Shown here piece after piece: positions 35,423 to 45,521 of a stretch of DNA of 64,000 nt. Position 1 is the stretch's first letter; each line of letters starts with the position of its first letter. Source of the DNA: Maridesulfovibrio bastinii DSM 16055 (lineage in GTDB: Bacteria > Desulfobacterota > Desulfovibrionia > Desulfovibrionales > Desulfovibrionaceae); contig NZ_AUCX01000008.1 of the NCBI RefSeq assembly GCF_000429985.1, forward strand, positions 124,001 through 188,000, read 5' to 3'. The position numbers were made by a program, and so were the translations under genes. The notes beneath the pieces are model-generated. The model searched no databases, had not been told where the DNA came from, and saw only the letters and a program-made list of their open reading frames with translations.

Positions 35423-35549
35423 TTTATAAACGACTTTATGTATGATAAAGTTATAATGTATAACTGCTGGATATTCATTAAATTATTGTTATGCTTCAAT
35501 ACAAATATTAAGATTGTTTAAAATTACGATATGTATGGAGGAAAAAGTA

Positions 35550-36563
35550 ATGGTTAAAGTTATCAGCTGCACGCTTTGCTCTGCCATATTAATTTTGGCT
35601 GTTACTGTTTCCTTATCTTATGCTGCCTATTTTGAGGAATTACAGGGAAAAGTTGAGCTGCAACGAACTGGACAGGATTTTTTTGTCACAGCAGTTTTAG
35701 GTCAAAAAATAAGTCCGGGCGATGTTATTAAGACCGGAGCTGACGGTAAAGCCTTGATACACCTTGACGACGGTTCCTCCATAAGCTTCAGCGACAATTC
35801 GGAATTTGTACTTGGTGATGAACTTGAGCAGGACAAGAGTATTATAGGAACAATTCTGCGGGGAGCATTCAGGGCAATATTCGTTAAACAAAAAGGCTCA
35901 CGTTTAGGAACTCCCACTGGATATGTCGGGATAAGAGGGACTGATATAACTGTGACCCAGAACGGTGAAGCCGGATTTTACTTTCTCGATGAGGGACGTG
36001 TTGATGTTCACATAGAGAAAAACAGCAGTCCACTTGAAGCTGGCCAGATGACCGCAGCTTATGCCGGAAGAAATCCGCTGCCCCCATTTTCTTTTAACGA
36101 ATCAAGCGGTCTTTTAAAAGCACATGAAAAACTTAAAAACATAACTTCCATAGCCATTCCGCCATCGTTGAAAGAACGCTCCCAACTAAATGAAATTCTT
36201 GTTCGCTGGATTATAAACTATTCTCATTATCTGGCAGATGCCGGACGCCATCACGATGCTGAAACAGCACTGATGATCGCCAAAGAAATAACTGAGGACA
36301 AAAATGTTGAAGGTGAAATTTTATTACAAATTGCATCTTTATATTTCTACTATAGAAACGATGCAAAAGAAGCTCTTAAAATATATGATAAAATAATCGA
36401 GGAATACACGCATAATCCTAAATACGAAAATGCCCTGTACTGCGCGGTCCGCTGCTCTCTCCTCTTAGGAAAGCAGGCTAAGGCCAAGGGATATGCTGAC
36501 ATTTACCGACACAGATATCCGCACGGCCAGCATATTCAGAGCGTTGAAAGTTTAACGGAATAA
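35550..36563 (+). CDS. exported FecR-domain protein with TPR C terminus
   Basis: A 337-aa periplasmic protein. Residues 1-24 form a signal peptide ending SLSYA. The FecR domain spans about 28-165, with the hallmark GDVIKTGADGKALIHLDDGSSISFSDNSEF and LGTPTGYVGIRGTDITV. The C-terminal part is TPR-like helices (ALKIYDKIIEEYTHNPKYENALYCAVRCSLLLG). No ECF sigma factor or TonB receptor gene is adjacent, so it is not a classical FecR signalling protein; it may bind glycan or scaffold an envelope complex. GGAGGA is 7 bases before ATG 35550. Confidence 0.8.
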   Translation: MVKVISCTLCSAILILAVTVSLSYAAYFEELQGKVELQRTGQDFFVTAVLGQKISPGDVIKTGADGKALIHLDDGSSISFSDNSEFVLGDELEQDKSIIGTILRGAFRAIFVKQKGSRLGTPTGYVGIRGTDITVTQNGEAGFYFLDEGRVDVHIEKNSSPLEAGQMTAAYAGRNPLPPFSFNESSGLLKAHEKLKNITSIAIPPSLKERSQLNEILVRWIINYSHYLADAGRHHDAETALMIAKEITEDKNVEGEILLQIASLYFYYRNDAKEALKIYDKIIEEYTHNPKYENALYCAVRCSLLLGKQAKAKGYADIYRHRYPHGQHIQSVESLTE

Positions 36564-36706
36564 AGATATACGCACTTTAATTAAAACGTATTAAAGATTA
36601 GTAACACTGATTTCAGTTTACAATCTAACCACGGCAACAAAATCTGCCTAACAAAAAAGACACTCAGATATCAGAATTACCCCTGCTTGATATAAAGGAG
36701 ACCACC

Positions 36707-37330
36707 TTGTCAAAAGACGCATTTGTAGAATCTGCCAAAGTTTGGGACCAACGCTCAGAAATCACTCGTATGGCTGCAGAATTTAAGTCTGAAATTGAAA
36801 AGAACTATACCTTCAAAAAAGACAGTGTTGCGCTTGATTTTGGATGTGGAACAGGACTTATCGGGTTGCCGCTTGCACCTAAGGTACAAAAAATGTTCAT
36901 GCTCGATAACTCATCATCAATGCTTTCTGTTTTACAGGATAAAATTAAAGAATCCGGTCTGAAAAATATAATTGTTTCGAACTCGCCCCTGCGTGAAACA
37001 ACAATGCCCGGCAACACCGTTGATCTCATCGTATCGTTTATGGCCATGCACCATATTGATGATATCAATGCATTGTTCAGTGATATGAACTTTGCACTCA
37101 AGAATGGCGGCTCCGTAATCCTTGGCGACCTGCTAACTGAAGATGGTAGTTTTCATGGAGATCAGCCTGTTCCACACAGCGGTTTCGATCCTGAAGAGCT
37201 AGTCCGCATACTGAGCACTAATGGTTTCAATAATCCTAGATTTTTTCAAAATGGAGTTGTCAGCAAACAAAATCAGGATGGTTCACTTAAACAATATGGA
37301 AAATTTGTACTGATGGCTGAAAAGAATTAG
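36707..37330 (+). CDS. class I SAM-dependent methyltransferase
   Basis: A 207-aa Rossmann methyltransferase. SAM motif I is VALDFGCGTGLIGLPLA near 41-57, the acidic ribose-binding end of strand two is FMLDNSSSML near 66, and motif II/III is VDLIVSFMAMHHIDD near 103. The acceptor is unknown. TTG 36707 is the start because AAGGAG lies 9 bases upstream and no ATG fits. It faces a convergent glycosyltransferase gene. Confidence 0.85.
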   Translation: MSKDAFVESAKVWDQRSEITRMAAEFKSEIEKNYTFKKDSVALDFGCGTGLIGLPLAPKVQKMFMLDNSSSMLSVLQDKIKESGLKNIIVSNSPLRETTMPGNTVDLIVSFMAMHHIDDINALFSDMNFALKNGGSVILGDLLTEDGSFHGDQPVPHSGFDPEELVRILSTNGFNNPRFFQNGVVSKQNQDGSLKQYGKFVLMAEKN

Positions 37331-37373
37331 CCTCGGCATAAATAAATTCAGACAAAATATCTGCGCCCCTGAT

Positions 37374-38312
37374 TTAACTGAACTTCAATCTGAATTCAGC
37401 TTCAAGGATTTTTTTCGCCCGTAATTCATTAGCTTCATACAGCTTTGAATTAAAAAGTGACTTATGCCCAGTCCAGTGATCCATTACCCCTGATAAACTC
37501 TGATGGGCGCAGATATACCCGGCATGATGCACATCTCTAAACCAGGCCATACCGGTGTCATACTTAATGCCGAGATAGCTTTTATATTCTTCCCATGGCT
37601 GATCTTCTGCTGTTTTACTCATTACCCCTTCAAAAACATGAGCGCCGAAAGGTCTGGCCGAACCAAAAGGACTTGTGATTGGTCTGGCTTTTTTTAAATT
37701 TATGAGTGCGCACCACTCGTTTACCCTGCAGCTAGGCAACGGCCATGGTTTACTATGAAGTGACGGGCAGACCATATAATTGACGGCATCAGTTGGCAGA
37801 TATCCCTTGGGATCTTTAGCCATAGCAACAAATTCTTTAAGATCCGGACGAAATTCAAGATATTTTTCAGGAGAACATTTTTTATGATGATAAGCTGGAC
37901 ACTGTACACATAATCCAATTTCGCCAGCTGCAATGCAGTCCCCTATTCGATCCATTAATAAACCGATTGCGTCTCCTTTAAAATAAACATCATTATGGAT
38001 AATAAGAACATAATCTTTATCACTATGTTCCCATCCATACTGATATCTAATGGAATATCTGTATTTCTCGTCTCCTAAAAGACTTTCATCTATATTATTT
38101 ACCCAGCGCCATTCCTGAGGCTTATACACTGTAACATTGGGCAACATTTGCAAAACAAACTGAGGCCCGAGATTTTTAGTTTCATCAGGCCTGTCAGCAA
38201 CAAACCAGATACGGTCAATCCACTTTCTACTGTGCTTTATAAGTGAAAGTAAAGAAAGTGCTGTCTGATAAGGTTTACCATAAGCATTGATAAGAACATC
38301 AATTTTCTGCAT
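37374..38312 (-). CDS. GT-A-like glycosyltransferase
   Basis: A 312-aa protein with the GT-A opening IDVLINAYGKPYQTALSLLSLIKHS, a VLIIHNDVYFKGDAI stretch near 102 that acts as the DxD equivalent, and a C-terminal acceptor half rich in Trp and His. It probably transfers a sugar to a surface or flagellar glycan, in line with other transferases in this region. Only distant family similarity is visible, so substrate and linkage cannot be stated. Confidence 0.7.
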   Translation of the reverse strand: MQKIDVLINAYGKPYQTALSLLSLIKHSRKWIDRIWFVADRPDETKNLGPQFVLQMLPNVTVYKPQEWRWVNNIDESLLGDEKYRYSIRYQYGWEHSDKDYVLIIHNDVYFKGDAIGLLMDRIGDCIAAGEIGLCVQCPAYHHKKCSPEKYLEFRPDLKEFVAMAKDPKGYLPTDAVNYMVCPSLHSKPWPLPSCRVNEWCALINLKKARPITSPFGSARPFGAHVFEGVMSKTAEDQPWEEYKSYLGIKYDTGMAWFRDVHHAGYICAHQSLSGVMDHWTGHKSLFNSKLYEANELRAKKILEAEFRLKFS

Positions 38313-38466
38313 GTATTTATTTTAACCTAAGAAATTTAAATTCGGAAGCACAAACTACGACATTCAAAGAGATGCTGAAGCTCTTTATAAATTACATATA
38401 AAACTTTACAACTGAAACTTCCAAACACTTAAAAAACTATTAAAGAATCTATAGACACTCAAAGTT

Positions 38467-38910
38467 ATGAAAATAATAGCAGCTAGCAAACAGAATTACT
38501 CTGAGCTTATTCAAATTTGGGAATCATCTGTCCGGGCAACGCACCACTTTTTAACGGAGAATGATATCAGAACGTTGCGCCCGCTTATTCTTGAAGAATA
38601 TTTCAAAGCGGTAAAACTAGTATGTGCTAAAAACAGCGATGATGAAATTATTGGTTTTTGTGGGATATCTGGAAATAAGCTTGAAATGTTATTTATATCG
38701 CCTGACTACATGAGACAGGGTGTAGGCTCAAGTTTATGTCGCCATGCCATACAGGTATTTGGAGTAACAATGGTTGACGTGAATGAGCAGAACGAAAAAG
38801 CAATTAAATTTTATAAAACCATTGGATTTCGAATTATAGGAAAGTCACAATTTGACGGTCAGGGTATGCCATTCCCTCTACTCCACATGACCTTATCACA
38901 GCAATCTTGA
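38467..38910 (+). CDS. yjaB: YjaB-like GNAT N-acetyltransferase
   Basis: A 147-aa GNAT protein that matches E. coli YjaB by eye: IWESSVRATHHFL at 18-30, motif A LFISPDYMRQGVGSSLCRHA near 78, then VDVNEQNEKAIKFYKTIGF near 104 and GMPFPLLHM at the end. It transfers an acetyl group from acetyl-CoA; YjaB's acceptor is not well defined. Monocistronic, with no ribosome site of note. Confidence 0.85.
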   Translation: MKIIAASKQNYSELIQIWESSVRATHHFLTENDIRTLRPLILEEYFKAVKLVCAKNSDDEIIGFCGISGNKLEMLFISPDYMRQGVGSSLCRHAIQVFGVTMVDVNEQNEKAIKFYKTIGFRIIGKSQFDGQGMPFPLLHMTLSQQS

Positions 38911-39137
38911 AAACTGATTTAAAATTAAGTCCTTAAATGAATTATTAACAATTCGAGGTGTAAATATTATAAGCATTGCTCATGATTATATATAGCAACA
39001 ATTAATATAATTATGTAAGCTTATATTTTACCTTCCCGTAAAACAAATAATACGATGTTAATGTAAATTGGTCTATCTGGCAAAGATAACTATAAAAAAT
39101 ACACTGTAATCATTAACCGGCATCAAAGGCTTACTGA

Positions 39138-40304
39138 ATGAGAAATCTCTATGGAAATACTCAAGACAGCATAAAAATTTGCGACAAGACCTCAGCTGCT
39201 TTTGAAATTCCAATGACCACACTTGAACAGATTAAATTCCTTTTTTGCCCCACAAAAAAATTCCTGCAACAGAAATATACGGATTACCGGCTCAATGCCA
39301 TAGTTGTAATCACAGTTTGTACACTTTTATGGGCTTCCCTCTGGTACTGGGACAGGATTATTGATCCTGTGGGAGCAGAAAAGACACTATCACTGCGCTT
39401 ACTCTTTTTGACTAATTTCTTTTTCATATTTGTTTTTATCTTAGCAAAAAAAATATCCCGCTGGTTAACAACTTGTACTATTGCAGTATGCCTAATAAGT
39501 GAATTGCTATTTATCGAAATTTTAAACCGTTTGAATGGTGGTATGACATATGGACTTGCAGGATTCATGTACTGCATGCTTGTTGCTGTGCTGCTTTTTA
39601 AATGCTTTTCCATACTGACAAACTACAGCTATACTATTTTGTCATCCGCGTTACCGCATCTTGCTGGTACATTAGGATTTGTCCATAATTTTCCACATTT
39701 ACACTACGCATTGTTAATTTGGCCGGCAGCTTTACTGGCTGTCATCATTCAAAGTGTGCAGGCTCATGATTACCTTCTGAGATATCATCTTGAAAACGAG
39801 CTCAAGGAACTTTCAAATACGGATCCATTAACAGGAACAAAAAACCGTCGTTATTTCATGAACCTTCTGGATTATGAAATACACCGGGCTGTAAGAACAA
39901 ATCTTAAATTGTCTTTATTAGTACTTGATATAGATAGTTTTAAAAACATTAATGACACCTACGGACACCCCACAGGAGATATGGTCATCTCTCAGATTGC
40001 TGAAAAATGTTCCCAGTTATCAAGGGATATTGATATCGTTGCCCGCATGGGAGGCGAAGAGTTTTCCATATTACTGCTGGGAAGTAATATCAGACAGGCC
40101 GAGAATGTCGCCGAACGTATTCGTAGCAGCATAGAAGATATAGTTTTTGAGGATCCCAAAAATAAGTCTTTTAACTGCACTGTCAGCATTGGAATTGCTG
40201 AACTTGAAAGTCCACATGAAAGCGGACATGACTTATTCATCAGGGCAGACAAAGCCCTGTATGAAGCCAAGAAAAACGGACGAAATAAAGTTGTAACAAT
40301 CTAA
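39138..40304 (+). CDS. membrane diguanylate cyclase (GGDEF)
   Basis: A 388-aa c-di-GMP synthase. About six hydrophobic segments lie between residues 50 and 215, forming a membrane sensor. The GGDEF domain spans about 226-388 with DPLTGTKNRRYF near 232, the intact active site GGEEF near 305 and the inhibitory RxxD site (RDID) five residues before it. Its residues are all consistent with an active, product-inhibited enzyme, in contrast to the degenerate copy at 11977-13062. It converges with the TPR-SGNH gene, 5 bases apart. Confidence 0.9.
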   Translation: MRNLYGNTQDSIKICDKTSAAFEIPMTTLEQIKFLFCPTKKFLQQKYTDYRLNAIVVITVCTLLWASLWYWDRIIDPVGAEKTLSLRLLFLTNFFFIFVFILAKKISRWLTTCTIAVCLISELLFIEILNRLNGGMTYGLAGFMYCMLVAVLLFKCFSILTNYSYTILSSALPHLAGTLGFVHNFPHLHYALLIWPAALLAVIIQSVQAHDYLLRYHLENELKELSNTDPLTGTKNRRYFMNLLDYEIHRAVRTNLKLSLLVLDIDSFKNINDTYGHPTGDMVISQIAEKCSQLSRDIDIVARMGGEEFSILLLGSNIRQAENVAERIRSSIEDIVFEDPKNKSFNCTVSIGIAELESPHESGHDLFIRADKALYEAKKNGRNKVVTI

Positions 40305-40309
40305 AAAAA

Positions 40310-42403
40310 CTATAAAAAGCACATCACAATTTCAAGAACCTTGTCTATTGATTTTTCTTTTATTCTGGCAGTTGTTTTGTAATGATGATCAAAGTCAGGT
40401 TGATAATAAACATCAATAGTTTTTCCATCTTCAGCAAGAAAGATATCTTCCGTATCAGCATAAAAGCATCCGATTCTATGACACATATCTTTCAACATAG
40501 AATTAAATCTCAATGAAATTGCCGTTCTCTCACTTATAGAAGGCTGTACGGCCACCAACTCATCAAAAAGGGAAAGATCTCCCTCATATACTTTATCTTT
40601 TGTAATCACATCAACTGTATTTTTAGCGCATTTTTTTCTTTCAATCAGGCTTGGAAGATCTATACCATGAACAATCACATTGGTTAATTCCTGCAGAATT
40701 AAAATTCTTTTTTGATACGTTTCAATTAAAAACTCGCAGAACTGAACATAATCTAGATCAGATTCGTTCTTAAGAAATTTTCTATAATAGTATCCAAACT
40801 CTATATCCCCCTGCCCGAACTTGAGAACCACATACTGGGGCTTATTTTCTATTGCAAATTTTTTAATTTTTTCGAAAAGACCGAGCTTTGATTTTGAGCT
40901 TCCTATCCCGGTGATAGTCGCACCTCCAAGAGAAAAAAAGACAGGATTAAAGCCACGCGCTACAAAATGGTCTGGACGATATAGTGTGGTAACCACACTT
41001 GAATCCCCGAATACGGCTATAGTTTTCGTACCTCTATCTATTGAGAATCTGCCAATTTCATTTAAAGAATAATTTTTGGCACTAAGAAGCAGACCATGGA
41101 AAAGTTCTATCCTATCAAAACATGGCAGAATATCATCTGTCATATATTTATCGATATGCTCCATTGCGGAGGAGGCCATCTTGGTAAAAGAAGGCAAGTG
41201 CTGGTAGATGCCATAACTTATATAAGTATTATAGATATATATAATATTGGAGTACAGACTCGGACACCCTTTATACTTATCCCGGAATTTACGCACAGCA
41301 TTTTCAAATTCACCATACAACCCAAGAGACAGTAGAGACCGCAATTTCCATACAGAACAAATAACTTTATCAGGATAGTTAGCTTCTAAATCTGAATATC
41401 TGGCATAGGCTTTTTCATAATCCTTGTTTCTAAATGCAATATAGGCATACCTTTCTTTAGCCTCAAAGCTATCAGGAAACATTTTTATGCAATTTTCAAA
41501 TATCTTTTCTGCAGCATTATTAAATTGTTTTTCAAGTAAAACATGACCCTGTCCGATATACCCAGTAGGAATATTCGGAAAATCATCAATCAATTTAGAA
41601 TACCGTTTAAAGGCTTCGTCATACTCAAGCTTATTGAAAGCTACTTTAGCATAAAGATTATCTATACCAAGATTTTTAGATAAATTCTCTTTGCAAAATT
41701 CAAGAAGTTCTTCAGCTTCAGCCAATAACTTTTGTTGGAATAAAACAACAGCAAGCCCGATATATGCACTTATTTTTTCATGATCTATACTAATAATTTG
41801 ACTATACCTGATATACGCTTCTTCATAATTATGTTTTTTTAAGGCAACATTAGCGTAACGGTCTTTAGCAAAAAGATTATCAGGGAAATTGTTAACGCAA
41901 ATTCCTAAACATTCTTCAGCTTCATCAAAAAAATTAAGAATAAGCAGGACATTACTTAATCCTAAATAGCCTGAAATGTTTTCGGGGTGATCTTTAATCA
42001 AAGAAGAATAATAAATATAAGCTTCGTCATAATCACCTTCAGATATGGCTATATGTCCAAGCCTTTCTGTCAAACGCAAATTCCCAGGAAAAAGCTTCTG
42101 ACAATCTTTCAGAACTGATTTTGCATCGGATAATAACCCCTGCTTTAAAAGAACATTAGCAGAGCCTATATATCCTGAAATATTTTCGGGATTCTCATTG
42201 ACTAGAGATGAATAGCGCACGTAAGCATCATCGTATGCTTTTCTGCTGAAGGCTGTGAATGCCAAACGCTCTTTTACCCCGACATTTTTGGGAAAAAGCT
42301 TTAAACAGCTTTTAAAAACATCCTCTGCTTCAGTAAATAAATTTTGTTGCAGAAGAGAATTACCTTTTTTTATATAATCAATAGGATTCAACGAAAACAC
42401 CAT
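40310..42403 (-). CDS. TPR protein with C-terminal SGNH hydrolase-like domain
   Basis: A 697-aa protein. Residues 1-400 are TPR hairpins in a 68-residue super-repeat (for example DEAYIYYSSLIKDHPENISGYLGLSNVLL). From about 460 a SGNH/GDSL-like domain begins with AVFGDSSVVTTL near 465; its block I Ser is in GDSS and the distal catalytic pair is the DHH of YQPDFDHHY near 671. SGNH domains add or remove acyl groups on glycans. No signal peptide is seen. It is divergent from the SGNH-nucleotidyltransferase gene 62 bases away, and a shared promoter region is likely. Confidence 0.72.
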   Translation of the reverse strand: MVFSLNPIDYIKKGNSLLQQNLFTEAEDVFKSCLKLFPKNVGVKERLAFTAFSRKAYDDAYVRYSSLVNENPENISGYIGSANVLLKQGLLSDAKSVLKDCQKLFPGNLRLTERLGHIAISEGDYDEAYIYYSSLIKDHPENISGYLGLSNVLLILNFFDEAEECLGICVNNFPDNLFAKDRYANVALKKHNYEEAYIRYSQIISIDHEKISAYIGLAVVLFQQKLLAEAEELLEFCKENLSKNLGIDNLYAKVAFNKLEYDEAFKRYSKLIDDFPNIPTGYIGQGHVLLEKQFNNAAEKIFENCIKMFPDSFEAKERYAYIAFRNKDYEKAYARYSDLEANYPDKVICSVWKLRSLLSLGLYGEFENAVRKFRDKYKGCPSLYSNIIYIYNTYISYGIYQHLPSFTKMASSAMEHIDKYMTDDILPCFDRIELFHGLLLSAKNYSLNEIGRFSIDRGTKTIAVFGDSSVVTTLYRPDHFVARGFNPVFFSLGGATITGIGSSKSKLGLFEKIKKFAIENKPQYVVLKFGQGDIEFGYYYRKFLKNESDLDYVQFCEFLIETYQKRILILQELTNVIVHGIDLPSLIERKKCAKNTVDVITKDKVYEGDLSLFDELVAVQPSISERTAISLRFNSMLKDMCHRIGCFYADTEDIFLAEDGKTIDVYYQPDFDHHYKTTARIKEKSIDKVLEIVMCFL

Positions 42404-42465
42404 TTTTTAATTTATATTAAAGAATAACCGCAGGCTGACTTTTTAACATTACTTGAAGGCATAAA

Positions 42466-44166
42466 ATGAGAATAAAATGCTACGGCTGTGCTGTCCCTTC
42501 CTGTCAATTGTGCAGCGAGTACATTGATAAAGATTATCCAAAAGAATGTGGACCAATCGCTGATTTTTCTGGTGGAGCGGAATTTCTGGCTGATATCAGC
42601 TGGAGTGAATCCTTATACCTATCTTCTATTCAGGCCGCTCAGGAAATATGCAGGAACCGTGGTGCGCACTTTCTACTAGTTTTTACCCCATCCTTATCAT
42701 GGGTTGAGAATCTCTCTGAACACGAAAAATTCCTTACATCAATAAAATTCGATCCTAACGAAATAGGCAAAGAATATGTCGGCGAGCGCATTGAATGGCT
42801 GCGAAACTATTACCTGAACAAAAGTATTATATATGGAGAATTAAAATCATTCAACGAACAATATATAAACAATATTTTTGAAGATGTTAAAGTTGCACGT
42901 GATTCAAATGGATTTCCTTTTCAAGGAGAGTTTAAAAGCAAATGGGTAAATGTAATTGCAGGGAAAAGACTTACAACAGAGCAACCTGAAAAAGCTGACA
43001 GGACTATACATGTTTTCGGGGCTTCAGAAATATACGGATTCGGATGTGAGGACAATCACACTATTCCAAGTTTTATTCAACATTCAGTAAATGCCTTAAA
43101 GCATAATAATCCTGAAACCAGTACCTGGATCGTTCAAAATTATGGAGTCCGAGCCGCGACTCTTAACTGCAACCTCATGAGAATATGGAATGCTGATATT
43201 TCTTCAGGTGATATTGTAATTGCTTTGAATAACAGAATGTTCATTCCGTCTGATGGTGCAGATGACTCTACTCCAATTAAAGTCCACAAATTCTATGATA
43301 TTGCTGAATATAAACGCTACGGAATACAATTTTTAGACTTAAGAAAAATTTTCGAACGTCCCCACGGCTACGGTGAACTTTTTTTTGATCAGGATCACTT
43401 TGCATACAACGGAAATAGAATATTCTCACAGAAAATTTTCCATAATATTCTGCCAGTTATATGTAGCAAAAATCCTATCGCAAAAACTAAAAAAATTTCC
43501 CCAATAAAAATTGCAAATACGAATACTTCCGAGATATTGCGTCCTGAGCTTTCAGCCTATCTTGATTTTTTAAAAGATAATATTTTTATTTCTGACAAGA
43601 AGAATCCTGTAATCGGGGCAACCGTGATGAACGCAAATCCTTTTACAGCAGGACATGCGCACCTTGTAAACATAGCGGCCTCCCAAGTTGATCATCTTTA
43701 TATTTTTGTGGTTCAGGAAGATAAGTCTTTTTTCCCGTTTGAGACCAGAATCAGGCTTGTAAAAGAAGGGGTTAAAGAACTTAAAAATGTGACAGTACTG
43801 CCTTCAGGATCATTCATGGTTTCAGCTGAATCATTTCCTGAATACTTTAATAAAGAAAATTGTCAGGATTTACATATTGATGCCACGCAGGATATTTTAC
43901 CATTCTGCACCCACATAGCACCATTACTGGGCATAACCCGTCGATTTGTCGGAGAAGAACCTCTGTGTAAAATTACAGCTCAGCATAATAAGCATCTGAA
44001 AAGAATCTGCCCGGATTATGGAATAAAACTTATTGAAATACCGAGAATAAAATTTAAAAATCTAATAATAAGTGCTTCGTTGGTGCGTGAACTATACAAA
44101 AGCCAAGACTGGGAACACCTATACCAATTAGTACCGGAATCAACTTTTAAACATCTTTTAAAATAA
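42466..44166 (+). CDS. SGNH-like domain fused to citrate-lyase-ligase-type nucleotidyltransferase
   Basis: A 566-aa multidomain protein. The N terminus has two cysteine pairs (CYGC, CQLC at residues 5-16). Residues 180-332 look like an SGNH domain (HVFGASEIYGFG, QNYGVRAA, FDQDHFAYNG). Residues 380-566 closely resemble the C-terminal catalytic part of [citrate (pro-3S)-lyase] ligase CitC: ATVMNANPFTAGHAHLV with the TxGH nucleotide site, QEDKSFFPFETRIRLVK, RFVGEEPLCKITAQHN and IISASLVRELY. No citrate lyase genes are present, so it is not a true CitC; it may activate an acyl or phosphoryl group for surface modification. GAAGG precedes the ATG. Confidence 0.75.
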   Translation: MRIKCYGCAVPSCQLCSEYIDKDYPKECGPIADFSGGAEFLADISWSESLYLSSIQAAQEICRNRGAHFLLVFTPSLSWVENLSEHEKFLTSIKFDPNEIGKEYVGERIEWLRNYYLNKSIIYGELKSFNEQYINNIFEDVKVARDSNGFPFQGEFKSKWVNVIAGKRLTTEQPEKADRTIHVFGASEIYGFGCEDNHTIPSFIQHSVNALKHNNPETSTWIVQNYGVRAATLNCNLMRIWNADISSGDIVIALNNRMFIPSDGADDSTPIKVHKFYDIAEYKRYGIQFLDLRKIFERPHGYGELFFDQDHFAYNGNRIFSQKIFHNILPVICSKNPIAKTKKISPIKIANTNTSEILRPELSAYLDFLKDNIFISDKKNPVIGATVMNANPFTAGHAHLVNIAASQVDHLYIFVVQEDKSFFPFETRIRLVKEGVKELKNVTVLPSGSFMVSAESFPEYFNKENCQDLHIDATQDILPFCTHIAPLLGITRRFVGEEPLCKITAQHNKHLKRICPDYGIKLIEIPRIKFKNLIISASLVRELYKSQDWEHLYQLVPESTFKHLLK

Positions 44167-44252
44167 GCATACCCAGACTATAATGGGATAATAACAACTC
44201 CATAACTTCATTGAATCGATACTTAACGAGCAGATAATTTTTCATATATCCT

Positions 44253-44290
44253 AAAGCTCTCCTGAAATATCCGGGAGAGCTTTCTTTGCT
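44253..44290 (+). terminator. intrinsic terminator after the SGNH-nucleotidyltransferase gene
   Basis: Arms AAAGCTCTCC and GGAGAGCTTT around an 11-base loop, followed by CTTTGCTTT, about 87 bases past the stop. Confidence 0.75.
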
Positions 44291-44565
44291 TTACAATAGT
44301 TATCAATTAATAAGTTATTTTCCGGTTAACCAATTGTGAATATTAAAGCCTTCCAAGCGCTCAGGCCAAAGCATATTTCAAAAAATACGCATAATTTAAA
44401 ACTCGCAAAAGTAATTTTACTTAAACTTATATTAAGCTTAAATCTATTCAAACCGCCAAAATCATACAAATTTGTATTGTCGTTATGCTCTTAATAATAT
44501 ATTAAAATTTAATAATTCGATTCGCTATTTTTATCTGATCCCTTATTAAAGGAGGATATCATTCA
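44291..44565. other. AT-rich upstream region of the lipoprotein operon
   Basis: About 275 bases, with no gene, that should hold the promoter of the five-gene operon. No clear operator or promoter was identified. Confidence 0.45.
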
Positions 44566-45438
44566 ATGCGCTATATGGTATTACTATTGACAATATTAAG
44601 CTTCTGCTTTGGAAATACAATAAAGGCTGAGGCAACAGATCTGCCACGTCTGCTTATTATAGGCGATGATTCAAATCCGCAGTCGCTCCCGAGATATTCC
44701 CGCCCTTTCAATCAGGTTATAGACGCAATTTCACAATCCCTTTTGAATGAAGGCTTTGATGTAAAAGATGAAGCCGCCCTATCAACTGAAAACGTAGACA
44801 AAACAATAAGAAGAAATGAGTCGGAAATCATAAAAAAAGCGAAAGAGCTGGGCATTGATATAGCAATAATTTTTTCAATCTATCCCAATAAACAGATTAC
44901 TGACAATACAGTCAGGGTCCAGCCCCGGGTTAACGGGCGGCTTCTATCTGTTTTTGACGGATCACGCATGGGCAGCTTTAATTTGAAATCCCAGACTTCA
45001 AGCCCGGTAAAAAAACCATTTTCACATAACGAAGAAAGTGAAGCTGTTGCTGATATTTCAGATATATTAGGACGTGAAGTGGGAGAAGTTCTTGCCCAAA
45101 GACTCAGTCAATATGTTGATTCTGAAGGAGGAAGATTGCAGGAATGGGATCTCACAATCGATGGATTCAACAATTATCAAGTTATGGATATGGAAGACAT
45201 CTTCAGAAAATTCACTGGATATGATGCCCATCGAGTAAAAACAAACGCTGCCAGTTACAGAAAACACAGTGAATTTTTTTATAAATCAAGTGCAGACTCA
45301 GCAAAACTTAAACGCGATTTCACACGGATGCTGAAAAAATTGGGGCTGAAAGGGACAATCACAATTTCAGGACTAAAAATTACCATAGCTAAAAATAAGG
45401 GACTTAAAAGCAGAATTCTTCAACAAAACAGCTGGTAA
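44566..45438 (+). CDS. exported protein, first gene of a five-gene envelope operon
   Basis: A 290-aa protein of unknown function. A signal peptide ends near residue 25 (TIKAEA). The mature N-terminal 150 residues have an alternating pattern (PRLLIIGDDS, VIDAISQSLLNEGFDVKDE, DIAIIFSIYPN) that resembles the alpha/beta domain of CsgG/FlgT/TolB-N-like envelope proteins. The C-terminal 85 residues (EWDLTIDGFNNYQVMDME, LKRDFTRMLKKLGL) form a second small domain. AGGAGG lies 10 bases before the ATG. Not assigned to a named family. Confidence 0.65.
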   Translation: MRYMVLLLTILSFCFGNTIKAEATDLPRLLIIGDDSNPQSLPRYSRPFNQVIDAISQSLLNEGFDVKDEAALSTENVDKTIRRNESEIIKKAKELGIDIAIIFSIYPNKQITDNTVRVQPRVNGRLLSVFDGSRMGSFNLKSQTSSPVKKPFSHNEESEAVADISDILGREVGEVLAQRLSQYVDSEGGRLQEWDLTIDGFNNYQVMDMEDIFRKFTGYDAHRVKTNAASYRKHSEFFYKSSADSAKLKRDFTRMLKKLGLKGTITISGLKITIAKNKGLKSRILQQNSW

Positions 45439-45521
45439 TTTTTTATGATTACAAGTGCAGCTTGAAGACAACATATACTCTTAACTAAAATTTTTCATAC
45501 ATTGTTCAGGGGAGGAATGGT

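Noticed and set aside
42466-44166. Genuine citrate lyase ligase (citC).
   Set aside because: Only the C-terminal domain matches; the N-terminal half differs and no citDEF genes are present.
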